A DNA stretch of 28,137 nucleotides, from positions 36,586 through 64,722 of the IMG/VR virus record IMGVR_UViG_3300030329_003889; one strand, written 5' to 3'. Within the stretch, counting starts at the first letter, position 1, and every line of letters starts with the position of its first letter. Source of the DNA: a virus. The notes under the pieces are model-generated. The model did no database searches. It was not told the DNA's origin and saw nothing but the letters and a program-made list of their open reading frames with translations. This document shows positions 1-7,476 of this stretch, one piece after another. The position numbers were made by a program, and so were the translations under genes.

Positions 1-849
1 TTTGCTACAACAGCCGATGGCGCAGCCTCTGCAACTCAAAGAATGGTCATTGACTCCGCTGGCGACATTCAAATAAGCGGTAGTATGTTCGTTCCCGACG
101 ACGAAAAGATATTCTTTGGTACTGGTAACGAAACCTTTATACAATATCGTGAGGCAGTCGATGATTTTCTGACAATCTCCGGTTCAGCCGGTGGAATTGT
201 GTTGTCTGGTAGTACAATACAGATAGCGGGAACACTTGAAGGTGCGTCTCCTTTGAAAATTGCTGGTGGAATTCAAATTGTTGAATCTTCGAACGGAGAG
301 AGCACATCGATGAAATTTGGAGATAATATAAGAACTTCATGGGGAGATTCAGATGACGTGCATGTTCAGTTTAGAGACGGTTCAAGGGAATTTATGGAAA
401 TATCCGGCTCTGCGAAAGGTATAGTAATGTCCGCCTCTTGCGTTTCTGTTGACGGCTACTTGGGAGTAGGGCTTGGCTTGGAAAACAATGCAATTACTCA
501 CGGTATCACACTTCCAAATGCAGGCGATAATTCAGGAAAGATAAAGGCAACAGCTTATGTTACTTATTCCGATGAGAGAATTAAAAAGAATATTAAACCA
601 ATTGAGAGAGCAATGGACAAAGTTAAGTCTATGCATGGCGTAACCTACGAACTAAAGGCAGGCGGAACCCAAGAAATAGGACTAATCGCCCAAGAAATCG
701 AGAAGATCGCACCTGAAGTTGTAGACGCAGCTTCAGATCTTTTAGGTATTGATTATTCAAGAATAACCCCAATTCTAATTGAAGCAGTAAAAGATCAACA
801 AAAACAAATAGATGATTTGAAAAAGCAACTTGAAGATCTAAAAAAGTAA
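1..849 (+). CDS. Phage tail fibre, C-terminal part, with S74 chaperone domain (5' truncated)
   Basis: The reading frame is open from base 1, so the true start lies upstream. About 282 residues are visible. The upstream part is Ser/Gly/Thr-rich with short beta-type repeats (ISGSAGGIVLSGS, later ISGSAKGIVMSAS), typical of trimeric fibre shafts. The last ~93 residues are a peptidase S74 intramolecular chaperone: the motif SDERIKKNI starts at the Ser codon at 568-570 and holds the Ser and Lys needed for self-cleavage in this family, followed by GLIAQEIEKIAPEVV and a C-terminal coiled coil. In known S74 proteins the domain drives trimerisation and is then cut off in front of that Ser. The stretch GKIKATAYVTYSDE is nearly shared with the next gene (GKVKAAAYVTYSDE), so the two chaperones are paralogous. 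Which fibre of the virion this is cannot be told. Confidence 0.9.
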   Translation, partial: FATTADGAASATQRMVIDSAGDIQISGSMFVPDDEKIFFGTGNETFIQYREAVDDFLTISGSAGGIVLSGSTIQIAGTLEGASPLKIAGGIQIVESSNGESTSMKFGDNIRTSWGDSDDVHVQFRDGSREFMEISGSAKGIVMSASCVSVDGYLGVGLGLENNAITHGITLPNAGDNSGKIKATAYVTYSDERIKKNIKPIERAMDKVKSMHGVTYELKAGGTQEIGLIAQEIEKIAPEVVDAASDLLGIDYSRITPILIEAVKDQQKQIDDLKKQLEDLKK

Positions 850-890
850 TTTTTACCAACTTTTTTATGATACAAACGCTGCACTGAGAC

Positions 891-899
891 CTATTTATT
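891..899 (+). promoter_or_regulatory. Candidate phage late promoter (CTATTTATT)
   Basis: CTATTTATT lies in the gap between the two fibre genes. The same core, CTA(C/T)TTAT, recurs in gaps at 7971, 18288, 21972, 24711 and 27810, always upstream of a + strand gene. T4-type late promoters consist of a single AT-rich -10-like octamer, so this is inferred to be this phage's version. Transcription would start about 6 bases downstream, close to 905. Confidence 0.5.
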
Positions 900-901
900 A
901 A

Positions 902-959
902 TGGCAAAGGGGTTGCCAAGTTTCACTGTTTACAGTGATTTCGGGGTACTTGTTTGCCA
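902..959 (+). promoter_or_regulatory. Structured 5' leader with two hairpins before the fibre gene
   Basis: Two perfect hairpins lie in tandem: TGGCAA (902-907) pairs with TTGCCA (913-918) around a 5-base loop, and TCACTG (923-928) pairs with CAGTGA (933-938) around TTTA. A second TTTGCCA at 953-959 could pair with TGGCAAA (902-908) instead, giving a mutually exclusive fold. No U-run follows either hairpin, so they do not look like terminators. If transcription starts near 905 the first hairpin is near the mRNA 5' end and could stabilise the message. Confidence 0.4.
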
Positions 960-994
960 AAACCATATAAAACATTATTATGGAGGGTTTTAAA

Positions 995-3787
995 ATGGCT
1001 ACAACTTATACAGAGTTTGCTGAATTTAATGCCGTACTCGCCGCTACAGGTGGTGCAGGCAATTCTCAGCCACGTCTCTTCGCTTCGGGTTCCACCCCAA
1101 AGCTTTATATGTCCGCCTCTGACTCCGGAATTGTTGACCTTGCAGGTGCTAACTCGCTTAGTTTCGCAGGTGACTCGGGTTCAGATACAGGCTTCAAGCT
1201 TGATACGGACACACTTACTTTCGCTGGTACTGCCAACGAAGTCGTAACTGCTGTTTCTGACAACACAGTTACAATCAGTCTCCCAGATTCCGTTGTGATT
1301 GGGGACACTCTTTCAGTTACAGGTGTACTTACTGCTAATGGTAATGTAGACCTTGGTAACGCAACGAGCGACACAGTTACAGTAACTGCTCGTTTCGATT
1401 CTGATCTTCTTCCAAGCACCGACTCTGCTCGCGACCTTGGTTCCTCTGCTCTTCAATGGGCAGAACTTCACGTTGATGCTGGTCATATTGACCAACTCGG
1501 CTCCGCTCTTGACGCGAACAGTCAAGCAATTACTAACATTAATGTAGATTCTGGTGCTATCGATGGTACAGTAATCGGTGCTAACTCGGCTGCTGCCGGT
1601 ACATTCGCCGCTGTCGTCGCTACAAGCCTCAGTGTTTCTGATGGTAGTATCACAAACGTCAACGACATTGCTCTTGACACTATTTCCGCTGATGACGGTT
1701 CAAGCTTCTCCATGGGAAGCAACTGGACAAATGCCAGCCGTACTGTTGCTGACATGGGTACAGTAACAACTATGGACCTCAATGGTGGTAGCATTGACGG
1801 CACTGCAATTGGTGCTGCAAGCCCATCGACTGCTGTCTTTACAACAGTTAGTAGTTCTGCCACTATCCAGTCTGGTGGTAGCGTTAAGGTTCAGGAGAAG
1901 CTTATCCCTTCTGCTGACGGATACAGCGACATTGGTACTTCTACAAAGGAGTTCAAGGACCTTTATCTTGACGGTGTTGCTTATATCGACACTCTTAACG
2001 CAGACGCTCTTGGTGCAAACCTTGACCACGCTAACTACAACTCGACAAATGTCGATATCGATTCCGGTGTAATCGACGGCACTGTTATTGGTGGTAGCTC
2101 GGCTGCTGCTGGTACGTTTACTACTTTATCTTTGACCGAAATGGGTTCTAACTGGACAAATGCTAGCCGCACAGTGGCTGACATGGGTACAGTAACAACT
2201 ATGGACCTCAACGGCGGTACTATTGACGGTACAGACGTTACTGTTGGTTCTGGTAAGACACTCGACGTTTCCGGTGGTACATTGACTACTTCCGCAGCAC
2301 AAAATCTTGCAGTTATGCAGGGTGCTGGTGCAAACGTTGATATCGGTGCATACAACTTGCGTGCAGCTTCTTTGACTGCTGACGGTCAGACTTCAGGTCG
2401 CGTTGCTATCTACGGTGCAGACGGTCTCCTCTCTGAGGACTCCGACTTGACATTCTCGGATGCAACTCTTACAATGACTTCTGGTTCCTTCTCCGCAATG
2501 TCCGGTTCCGGCGCACTCAAGGTTGGTGGTGTAACAATCGTTGCAAAGACCATCAAGCCAGACACTGACAACAATGTTGACCTCGGTGCTTCCAGCGCAG
2601 AGTTCAAGGATCTTTACCTTGACGGTGTTGCTTACATTGACTCGCTTCAGGCAGACCAACTTGGTGCTGCTCTTGACGCTAATAGTCAAGCAATCACTAA
2701 CATTAATGTAGACTCCGGTGCAATTGACGGCACAGTAATCGGTGCTAACTCCGCTGCTGCTGGTACATTCGCAGCAGTTGTTGCAACAAGCCTCAGCGTT
2801 TCCGACGGTAACATTACTAATGTAGGTGATATCGCTGTTGACACTATTTCCGCTGATGACGGTTCAAGCTTCGCAATGGGAAGCAACTGGACTAACGCTG
2901 GTCGCACTGTTGCTGACGCTGGTATCCTTACCACTGTCGACATCAATGGTGGTACCATTGACGGTGCAACACTTGGTGGCGCTTCCGCAGTTACTATCAC
3001 AAACGCCGACATGAACGGTGGTTCTGTTGACGGTGTTGCAATTGGTGCTGCAAGTCCATCGACTGGTGTTTTCACAACACTTACATGCAATAGCTCATTC
3101 CTCCCAGACTCTGCTGGTGGTGCTGACCTCGGTTCCACAAGTGCTGAGTGGGGTGACCTCTACATTGCAGACGATAAGAAGATCCAACTTGGTAATGGCC
3201 AGGACTTCACTATCGAGTATGACGAGGATGGCGACGACGTAGCTCAGTTCGCTGGCTCTAACATGCGTCTTGGTCACGGTGCAGCTACAGAGCTTCAATT
3301 CCGTGACTCGGCTCTCAAGGTTTACTCCTCGACAGACGGTCAACTTGACCTTGCTGCCGATGCAGAGCTTGAGATTACTGCTCCAATCTTGGACCTTAAC
3401 TGCTCTACTTCCGTTCGCGTTAGCACAAAGATGTGCATCGGCGCAGACGACGCAAGCTTCGGCTCCAACGAGCTTCTTGTTCTTCCTTCCTCCGGTAAGG
3501 TTAAGGCTGCTGCTTACGTAACTTACTCCGACGAGTCCCTCAAGACTAACATCGAGACTCTCGATAGCGCGCTTGAGACTGTAAAGTCACTTCGTGGTGT
3601 ATCTTACGACGTAAAAGAGACTGGTAACAACGAGATCGGTCTTATCGCTCAGGAAGTTAACGAAGTCGTTCCTTCCATCGTTCAGAGCGAGTCCGAGGTA
3701 ATGGGTATTGATTACTCCCGCCTCACTGCTGTACTTGTCGAAGCTGTCAAGGAATTGGCTGCTAAGGTTGAGAACAACAACAAGTAA
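995..3787 (+). CDS. Long tail fibre protein with internal repeats and S74 chaperone domain
   Basis: This is a 930-residue fibre. An in-frame ATG at 980 exists, but GGAGGG at 982-987 is correctly placed only for the ATG at 995. The body is rich in Gly, Ser, Thr, Asp and Ala, with repeated modules containing NSQAITNINVDSGAIDGTVI, MGSNWTNA.RTVAD and (E)FKDLYLDGVAYID. These modules probably form a beta-structured trimeric shaft. From Ser845 (codon 3527-3529) the S74 domain begins with SDESLKTNI, then GLIAQEVNEVVPSIV and a terminal helix. Ser and Lys are kept, but the usual Arg of SDxR is replaced. Self-cleavage would release about 86 residues. Arginine is mostly coded by CGT/CGC rather than AGA, as in the capsid gene, which suggests high expression. 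Its role in host binding is inferred from the family. Confidence 0.9.
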   Translation: MATTYTEFAEFNAVLAATGGAGNSQPRLFASGSTPKLYMSASDSGIVDLAGANSLSFAGDSGSDTGFKLDTDTLTFAGTANEVVTAVSDNTVTISLPDSVVIGDTLSVTGVLTANGNVDLGNATSDTVTVTARFDSDLLPSTDSARDLGSSALQWAELHVDAGHIDQLGSALDANSQAITNINVDSGAIDGTVIGANSAAAGTFAAVVATSLSVSDGSITNVNDIALDTISADDGSSFSMGSNWTNASRTVADMGTVTTMDLNGGSIDGTAIGAASPSTAVFTTVSSSATIQSGGSVKVQEKLIPSADGYSDIGTSTKEFKDLYLDGVAYIDTLNADALGANLDHANYNSTNVDIDSGVIDGTVIGGSSAAAGTFTTLSLTEMGSNWTNASRTVADMGTVTTMDLNGGTIDGTDVTVGSGKTLDVSGGTLTTSAAQNLAVMQGAGANVDIGAYNLRAASLTADGQTSGRVAIYGADGLLSEDSDLTFSDATLTMTSGSFSAMSGSGALKVGGVTIVAKTIKPDTDNNVDLGASSAEFKDLYLDGVAYIDSLQADQLGAALDANSQAITNINVDSGAIDGTVIGANSAAAGTFAAVVATSLSVSDGNITNVGDIAVDTISADDGSSFAMGSNWTNAGRTVADAGILTTVDINGGTIDGATLGGASAVTITNADMNGGSVDGVAIGAASPSTGVFTTLTCNSSFLPDSAGGADLGSTSAEWGDLYIADDKKIQLGNGQDFTIEYDEDGDDVAQFAGSNMRLGHGAATELQFRDSALKVYSSTDGQLDLAADAELEITAPILDLNCSTSVRVSTKMCIGADDASFGSNELLVLPSSGKVKAAAYVTYSDESLKTNIETLDSALETVKSLRGVSYDVKETGNNEIGLIAQEVNEVVPSIVQSESEVMGIDYSRLTAVLVEAVKELAAKVENNNK
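1511..1857 (+). repeat. Fibre internal repeat, copy 1
   Basis: The encoded segment from DANSQAITNINVDSGAIDG to ASPSTAVFTT reappears 1164 bases (388 codons) downstream. The protein match is close, but many codons differ at synonymous positions. Confidence 0.85.
2051..2240 (+). repeat. Fibre internal repeat, partial middle copy
   Basis: This is a shorter relative of the flanking repeats, encoding DSGVIDGTVIGGSSAAAGTF and MGSNWTNASRTVADMGTVT. About 35 bases around GACATGGGTACAGTAACAAC are essentially identical to copy 1 (near 1752), unlike the rest of the repeat, which could reflect recent recombination. Confidence 0.75.
2675..3090 (+). repeat. Fibre internal repeat, copy 2
   Basis: This copy matches copy 1 from the same Asp codon, but carries an extra stretch of roughly 24 residues (around GATLGGASAVTITNADMNGG) before ASPSTGVFTT. 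Expansion of shaft modules by duplication is the likely origin. Confidence 0.85.
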
Positions 3788-3828
3788 TTTATTTTAATTA
3801 CAATCGTTTAATTTCGATTAATCGATAG

Positions 3829-3868
3829 AGGGTGCCCCGTCTAGGCTTTTGCTTGGGCGGGGCATCTT
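3829..3868 (+). terminator. Long hairpin after the fibre gene, probable terminator
   Basis: TGCCCCGTCTAGGC (3833-3846) pairs along its whole length with GCTTGGGCGGGGCA (3851-3864), allowing G-U pairs, around the loop TTTT. The stem can extend four more pairs outward. The following TCTTGCTTT is only a weak U-run. It closes the fibre transcript. A 12-base palindrome, TCGATTAATCGA, lies just before it at 3814-3825. Confidence 0.75.
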
Positions 3869-3889
3869 GCTTTAAAAATAAAATAAATG

Positions 3890-3898
3890 TGTTATAAT
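3890..3898 (+). promoter_or_regulatory. Extended -10 promoter (TGTTATAAT) abutting a start codon
   Basis: TGTTATAAT is a perfect extended -10 element of the bacterial housekeeping type. There is no good -35 at the usual distance (only TTTAAA at 3871-3876). The expected transcription start is at about 3905-3906, the A of the next ATG, so the message may be leaderless. It lies just after the hairpin that ends the fibre transcript. Confidence 0.5.
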
Positions 3899-3905
3899 TA
3901 CATAC

Positions 3906-4331
3906 ATGAAGAAAGATCAGAATTACATAGCAAAGGTAGAACAGGCCATAGCGAAGAAGTATGGCGAAGATACCGTGCAAAATCCAAAGAAACATTGGAA
4001 CGAAGAAAAAGAAAAAGAATATCTCCAGCAATTAAAAGATTTGCAAGAGAGAGAAGATAAAAGAAAACAAAAATCAGAAAAAGTTATGCAAGACGACGTT
4101 CTTGTTGATAAAAGACTAATTACAAAAAGAATAGATAGAACATGCCCTGTTTGCTCAGTTTATTCTTTTTCACCACAGGATGATCTTTATATTAACAGGT
4201 TCGAGTGCTGTAAAGGCTGTTACATTGAATTTGTAGAGGGTAGAGAAGAACGGTGGGCTACTGGCTGGAGACCAGATAAAAATGAAGTTGAAGAAAGAAG
4301 AATTAAAAAAAATCATAAAAGAGGTAGTTGA
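3906..4331 (+). CDS. Cys4 zinc-ribbon-like protein of unknown function
   Basis: The product has 141 residues, highly charged (Lys/Glu) and mostly helical over residues 1-75. A cysteine cluster follows: CPVC near 79-82, then FECCKGC near 99-105, a pair of knuckles suited to binding one zinc. Aromatic and charged residues follow (EGREERWATGWRP). No SD sequence precedes the ATG; a perfect extended -10 sits 8 bases upstream instead. It opens the cassette that runs to 7965 and overlaps the next gene by 50 bases. I know of similar Cys-cluster proteins in environmental phages but of no established function. Nucleic-acid or protein binding is only a guess. Confidence 0.75.
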   Translation: MKKDQNYIAKVEQAIAKKYGEDTVQNPKKHWNEEKEKEYLQQLKDLQEREDKRKQKSEKVMQDDVLVDKRLITKRIDRTCPVCSVYSFSPQDDLYINRFECCKGCYIEFVEGREERWATGWRPDKNEVEERRIKKNHKRGS

Positions 4332-4512
4332 ACAAGCCTTAGCAGAAGTATCACCAGAAGATATTAATATGATCTTCAATCAAATGATCAAAGACGCGGC
4401 AACAACACACCAGAAATTAAATCCTGCACAGCAAGAAGCATATGAAAACCTGCTCGTGCAAACCGGACGCGCCCTGGCAAGCGGAAGAGAAGAGCAAGAA
4501 AGAGAGATTTAA
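4282..4512 (+). CDS. Small helical protein with KKxELKKIIK N-terminus, unknown function
   Basis: The product has 76 residues and is predicted almost entirely helical. It begins MKLKKEELKKIIKEVVEQAL, a basic amphipathic helix very like the start of the protein at 14445 (MKKSEFKKIIKPIVKECIQE). The rest (NMIFNQMIKDAATTHQKL) has no recognisable motif. GGAG at 4267-4270 is 11 bases from the ATG. It overlaps the end of the Cys4 gene by 50 bases in another frame, and its stop is separated from the next ATG by one base, so translation is probably coupled. Confidence 0.65.
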   Translation: MKLKKEELKKIIKEVVEQALAEVSPEDINMIFNQMIKDAATTHQKLNPAQQEAYENLLVQTGRALASGREEQEREI

Positions 4513-4513
4513 A

Positions 4514-4876
4514 ATGTTACGAAAACTTAGACCAATAGTTTTCGAGGATAGTTTGATAGTCAGAATCCTTTCTGCACTACACCTCCTTGGAGTTAGAATC
4601 ATTGCATTATCCTTCGGGCCTTTTATTTTTCTTAAGAATAAAAGAAACCCATTAATGGAGAACCATGAAACAATTCATTTCTTTCAACAACTGGAATTGT
4701 TGTTTGTTTTTCAGTGGCTTTTATATGGTATTTTTTATTTAGTTGGACTTGTTAAACACCGTAGTCGAAGCCTTGCGTACTATTCTAATCCTTTTGAGAA
4801 AGAAGCTTATGAAAATCAAGGTGATATGAACTACTTAGAACGTCGCCCTTGGTTTAATTGGAGAAGATATTTATGA
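4514..4876 (+). CDS. Membrane protein with HExxH zinc metallopeptidase motif
   Basis: The product has 120 residues from the ATG at 4514, one base after the preceding stop. A longer frame starts at 4442 but would overlap the previous gene and lacks a ribosome site. HETIH (residues 51-55) is an exact HExxH zinc motif and is followed by FQQLELL and a hydrophobic segment (about 60-80). FEKEAYEN (94-101) offers a candidate third ligand (Glu95 or Glu97), and the chain ends YLERRPWFNWRRYL. A weaker hydrophobic stretch covers 15-40. From memory, small Bacteroidetes proteins share this layout (HExIHxxQQ, FExEAYxN, YLxxR); I cannot check this here. An active membrane protease is an inference. Its stop overlaps the next start as ATGA. 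Confidence 0.7.
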   Translation: MLRKLRPIVFEDSLIVRILSALHLLGVRIIALSFGPFIFLKNKRNPLMENHETIHFFQQLELLFVFQWLLYGIFYLVGLVKHRSRSLAYYSNPFEKEAYENQGDMNYLERRPWFNWRRYL

Positions 4877-7308
4877 GCCCACTTAAAGAATCCTTTAATA
4901 GTTGGAGAAACTACGTTAATGAAGACTTATTAGTAGAGAGCAGGTATAAGGATGCACTAGCTTACGCCCAGAACTTTAACAAGATGGGTAAACAGTTCAA
5001 AGTGAAAGATGTTGTTGATCAGTTTACTCCAGAACACGAGCAGAGACTTAAAGATGCAATGAAGAGGGGCATAGAGTATGCCCGAGAAGAGGACCCAAGT
5101 GGTGACAATAAGTATCTCATGTGGATAGCTCGCTATCTTAGAAAGGATTTAGCAAGAAGACTTCAGAAGTTTAGCAAGAATTGGAGCACTGACCCAGTAA
5201 ATTATTATGACCCGGAAGCAAAAAAGAATTCTGCATTCGACCCAGATGTGATTACAAATTCAATCGCCAGTCACCTAGTAGACTTGGTTCTTGCCACCTC
5301 TACCACTATAAAAGACTATCACCTTCTTAAACAAAGAAACCTTTTTAAGAAAGACATTAACGACTATGATCCTGTTAATATGGCTGGTGATTTTAAAAAT
5401 GACGTTATAATTGCAATGAGAGATTATGAAGGAAGGCAAGCAAAGGAAAAGTTAAAACAACAGGTAAAAGGCGAGGCCGATGATCTTCTTGAGACAGATG
5501 ACTACGCAGTTATTCGCCCCAACACAGAGGGTGCCTCTTGTTATTACGGCTGGGGTACTCGCTGGTGCATTTCAGCTAGAGAGTCTCGCAATTATTTCAA
5601 TCAATATACAGGAGAAGGCAAGTCGTTCTATTTCGTCATGTTCAGGCATCTTCCTAATTCCAATCGTTATAAAAAGGTGGCACTTGTATACGGGAAGGAT
5701 CAAGGTTATGAGACAGAACCAGAGCAGGTCTTCGATGCCACCGACGAAGAAACCGGTGAAGTTGGTTTGATTGAAGCGATCACCGAGAACTTCCTCTATC
5801 GCGTATTTCAAAAAAGTGATATTTTTGAAAAAACAAGAAATAAGATCAAAGGCTTGGAGGACCAAGAAGATCGCGATGAGAGACTAGATGGTATGAAAGA
5901 TATGATCGCCAGAATGATTGAGGACCCAACAGAGGACAAAATCCCTAACGAGACGGTCCTGAAAGTGGCGAACTATCTTTTCCCAGATACCTACTCCGAA
6001 GTAATCGATTTAGAAATAACACCCCTTTCGGAAAGATTTGACGAACTTGTACAAGAGACTTACAGCGACATTACAGGCAATGCTGCTTATCATGCTGAAC
6101 AAAACCCCGCAGGCCCCAAGGGCGAAGATTATCAAGACAAAATGGATGAATATAATTTTGCTCATGTTAACGTAACTTATGATGAGTATGATACAAATTC
6201 TTGGTATTGGGACGGAAGTGCCGTAATTGATATTCGAGACCCCAGACTTTCAGATTTGAACATTCCTGAAGACGTTGACATGGACGAAATTGAAACTGTT
6301 GTGCAAACAGCTATTGATAATTCTAGCATATACGTCGACGAAATAGAGATATATGATCGTGATGAAGAAGAGATTCAACTGCGTTTTACACCTGATTACG
6401 ACGAGGGCACCGGCTTAGACGGATTTGAAAGATTCTTGGACAGAATGTCCGAATACGATGACTTACTTACAGGTAAGACAGGATTCTGGGAAGACTTAGC
6501 CGACGCTATATTAGACGCCGGCCTAACTGCTGGCGGATTGAAGGAGCTTGAAGCGGTTCTTGACGAAGAGAAATTCACAAATATCGAATATAGTGTTGAA
6601 GGCAGGAAGATGGAGATCGTGTTGGAGCTTGACCCTATTTTGGGTAGACCGCCCAACCTTCCCGGCCTTTACTTCGCCCAAGTAATAAGAGCCCTCACAG
6701 GATACAGTGAACACTTCGGCGGCGCTGGTGAGATAGGTTCAATGGGTAAAGACAAAGCCGAAAAAATCCCAGTTGCAATCGCCACAGCTACGTTGGATAA
6801 GATAGAAGATATAATAGCAAAGAAATTCAACATGGTTTGGGACCAAATAGATTTGCCGGGATTTGAAAGAGAAGGTGATCCCAAAGAGATCGACGCATTA
6901 CCTTTAATTGATATGGGGTTTTATGGTAAGCCACGCCAGATATCACTCCTAGGTTATAATAATGATACGGTTTCCTGGGATACGGGAGAAGAGGGGAAGG
7001 GTGGCGCAGGTATAAATGTGGAATATCCATACAACTTTGTGCTAGAGCTTACAAATGAGGAATATTGGGAATCCATCGGTGCCGACGACGAAGAATCACA
7101 GGCATTGATAAGGTTTTTAAGATGGATCGATCAGGATAAGGTCAAGGATCAAATCGAAGCTGTCCTTCAGGGCGTACTTAACGACACAGTTCTGCAAATT
7201 ATTAAAAACCATCCACCCCAGCAGGCAAAAAAGCCAGCAGAGGCAGATAAAGAGGAAGATCAGCAAGTGGCGGAACTATTTAAACGTTGGAATAAATTTT
7301 TGGGGTAA
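4873..7308 (+). CDS. Large protein (811 aa) with capsid-targeting-like N-terminus, unknown function
   Basis: The frame can begin at a TTG at 4858, but GGAGAAG at 4860-4866 places the start at the ATG at 4873, which overlaps the previous stop as ATGA. The N-terminus, MSPLKESFNSWRNYVNE, resembles the capsid-targeting peptides of T4 internal proteins (for example MKTYQEFIAE), which the gp21 protease cuts after Glu. The C-terminus, LFKRWNKFLG, carries a similar aromatic FxxW pattern. Around residues 223-256 is YYGWGTRWCIS then NYFNQYTGEGKSFYFV, a pattern I have seen in phage proteins without a known role. The middle is very acidic (Asp/Glu-rich, 420-560). No catalytic family is recognised. A virion-packaged protein delivered with the DNA is a hypothesis resting on the terminal motif and the presence of gp21. 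Confidence 0.75.
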   Translation: MSPLKESFNSWRNYVNEDLLVESRYKDALAYAQNFNKMGKQFKVKDVVDQFTPEHEQRLKDAMKRGIEYAREEDPSGDNKYLMWIARYLRKDLARRLQKFSKNWSTDPVNYYDPEAKKNSAFDPDVITNSIASHLVDLVLATSTTIKDYHLLKQRNLFKKDINDYDPVNMAGDFKNDVIIAMRDYEGRQAKEKLKQQVKGEADDLLETDDYAVIRPNTEGASCYYGWGTRWCISARESRNYFNQYTGEGKSFYFVMFRHLPNSNRYKKVALVYGKDQGYETEPEQVFDATDEETGEVGLIEAITENFLYRVFQKSDIFEKTRNKIKGLEDQEDRDERLDGMKDMIARMIEDPTEDKIPNETVLKVANYLFPDTYSEVIDLEITPLSERFDELVQETYSDITGNAAYHAEQNPAGPKGEDYQDKMDEYNFAHVNVTYDEYDTNSWYWDGSAVIDIRDPRLSDLNIPEDVDMDEIETVVQTAIDNSSIYVDEIEIYDRDEEEIQLRFTPDYDEGTGLDGFERFLDRMSEYDDLLTGKTGFWEDLADAILDAGLTAGGLKELEAVLDEEKFTNIEYSVEGRKMEIVLELDPILGRPPNLPGLYFAQVIRALTGYSEHFGGAGEIGSMGKDKAEKIPVAIATATLDKIEDIIAKKFNMVWDQIDLPGFEREGDPKEIDALPLIDMGFYGKPRQISLLGYNNDTVSWDTGEEGKGGAGINVEYPYNFVLELTNEEYWESIGADDEESQALIRFLRWIDQDKVKDQIEAVLQGVLNDTVLQIIKNHPPQQAKKPAEADKEEDQQVAELFKRWNKFLG

Positions 7309-7312
7309 CAAC

Positions 7313-7471
7313 ATGTGTGCAGTTTGTAACGATATCGAGAACGAGGTCTTAACATATCAGCAAGTTCAAGAGAAGCTTGTTGAGGTGTGGCACAGTCTTG
7401 ATAAATATCATCGCGATGACGTAATGAAACTAGCATTAAATTTACAAAATACTCAACAGAAGGATATGTAA
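7313..7471 (+). CDS. 52-residue CxxC microprotein
   Basis: A short frame reads MCAVCNDIENEV to QQKDM, starting 4 bases after the preceding stop and ending 5 bases before the next start. It fills the gap exactly and is probably translated. GGGG at 7302-7305 is a weak ribosome site. It begins with a CxxC pair (C2, C5), followed by a helical region (residues 13-45). The CxxC pair and the adjacent glutaredoxin-like gene suggest a thiol or metal role, but this is only context. Confidence 0.55.
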   Translation: MCAVCNDIENEVLTYQQVQEKLVEVWHSLDKYHRDDVMKLALNLQNTQQKDM

Positions 7472-7476
7472 AAAAA

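Noticed and set aside
1105-3343. Long open frames on the - strand and in other + frames inside the fibre gene
   Set aside because: They shadow a repetitive, Gly/Ser/Thr-rich gene with few stop-generating codons, have no ribosome sites and no recognisable proteins.
3814-3825. Palindrome TCGATTAATCGA before the terminator
   Set aside because: A 12-base palindrome alone in AT-rich sequence is weak evidence for an operator; the hairpin beside it explains the gap.
4442-4513. Upstream extension of the HETIH gene
   Set aside because: The extra 24 residues overlap the preceding gene, contain no conserved pattern and lack a ribosome site; the ATG at 4514 fits the operon spacing.
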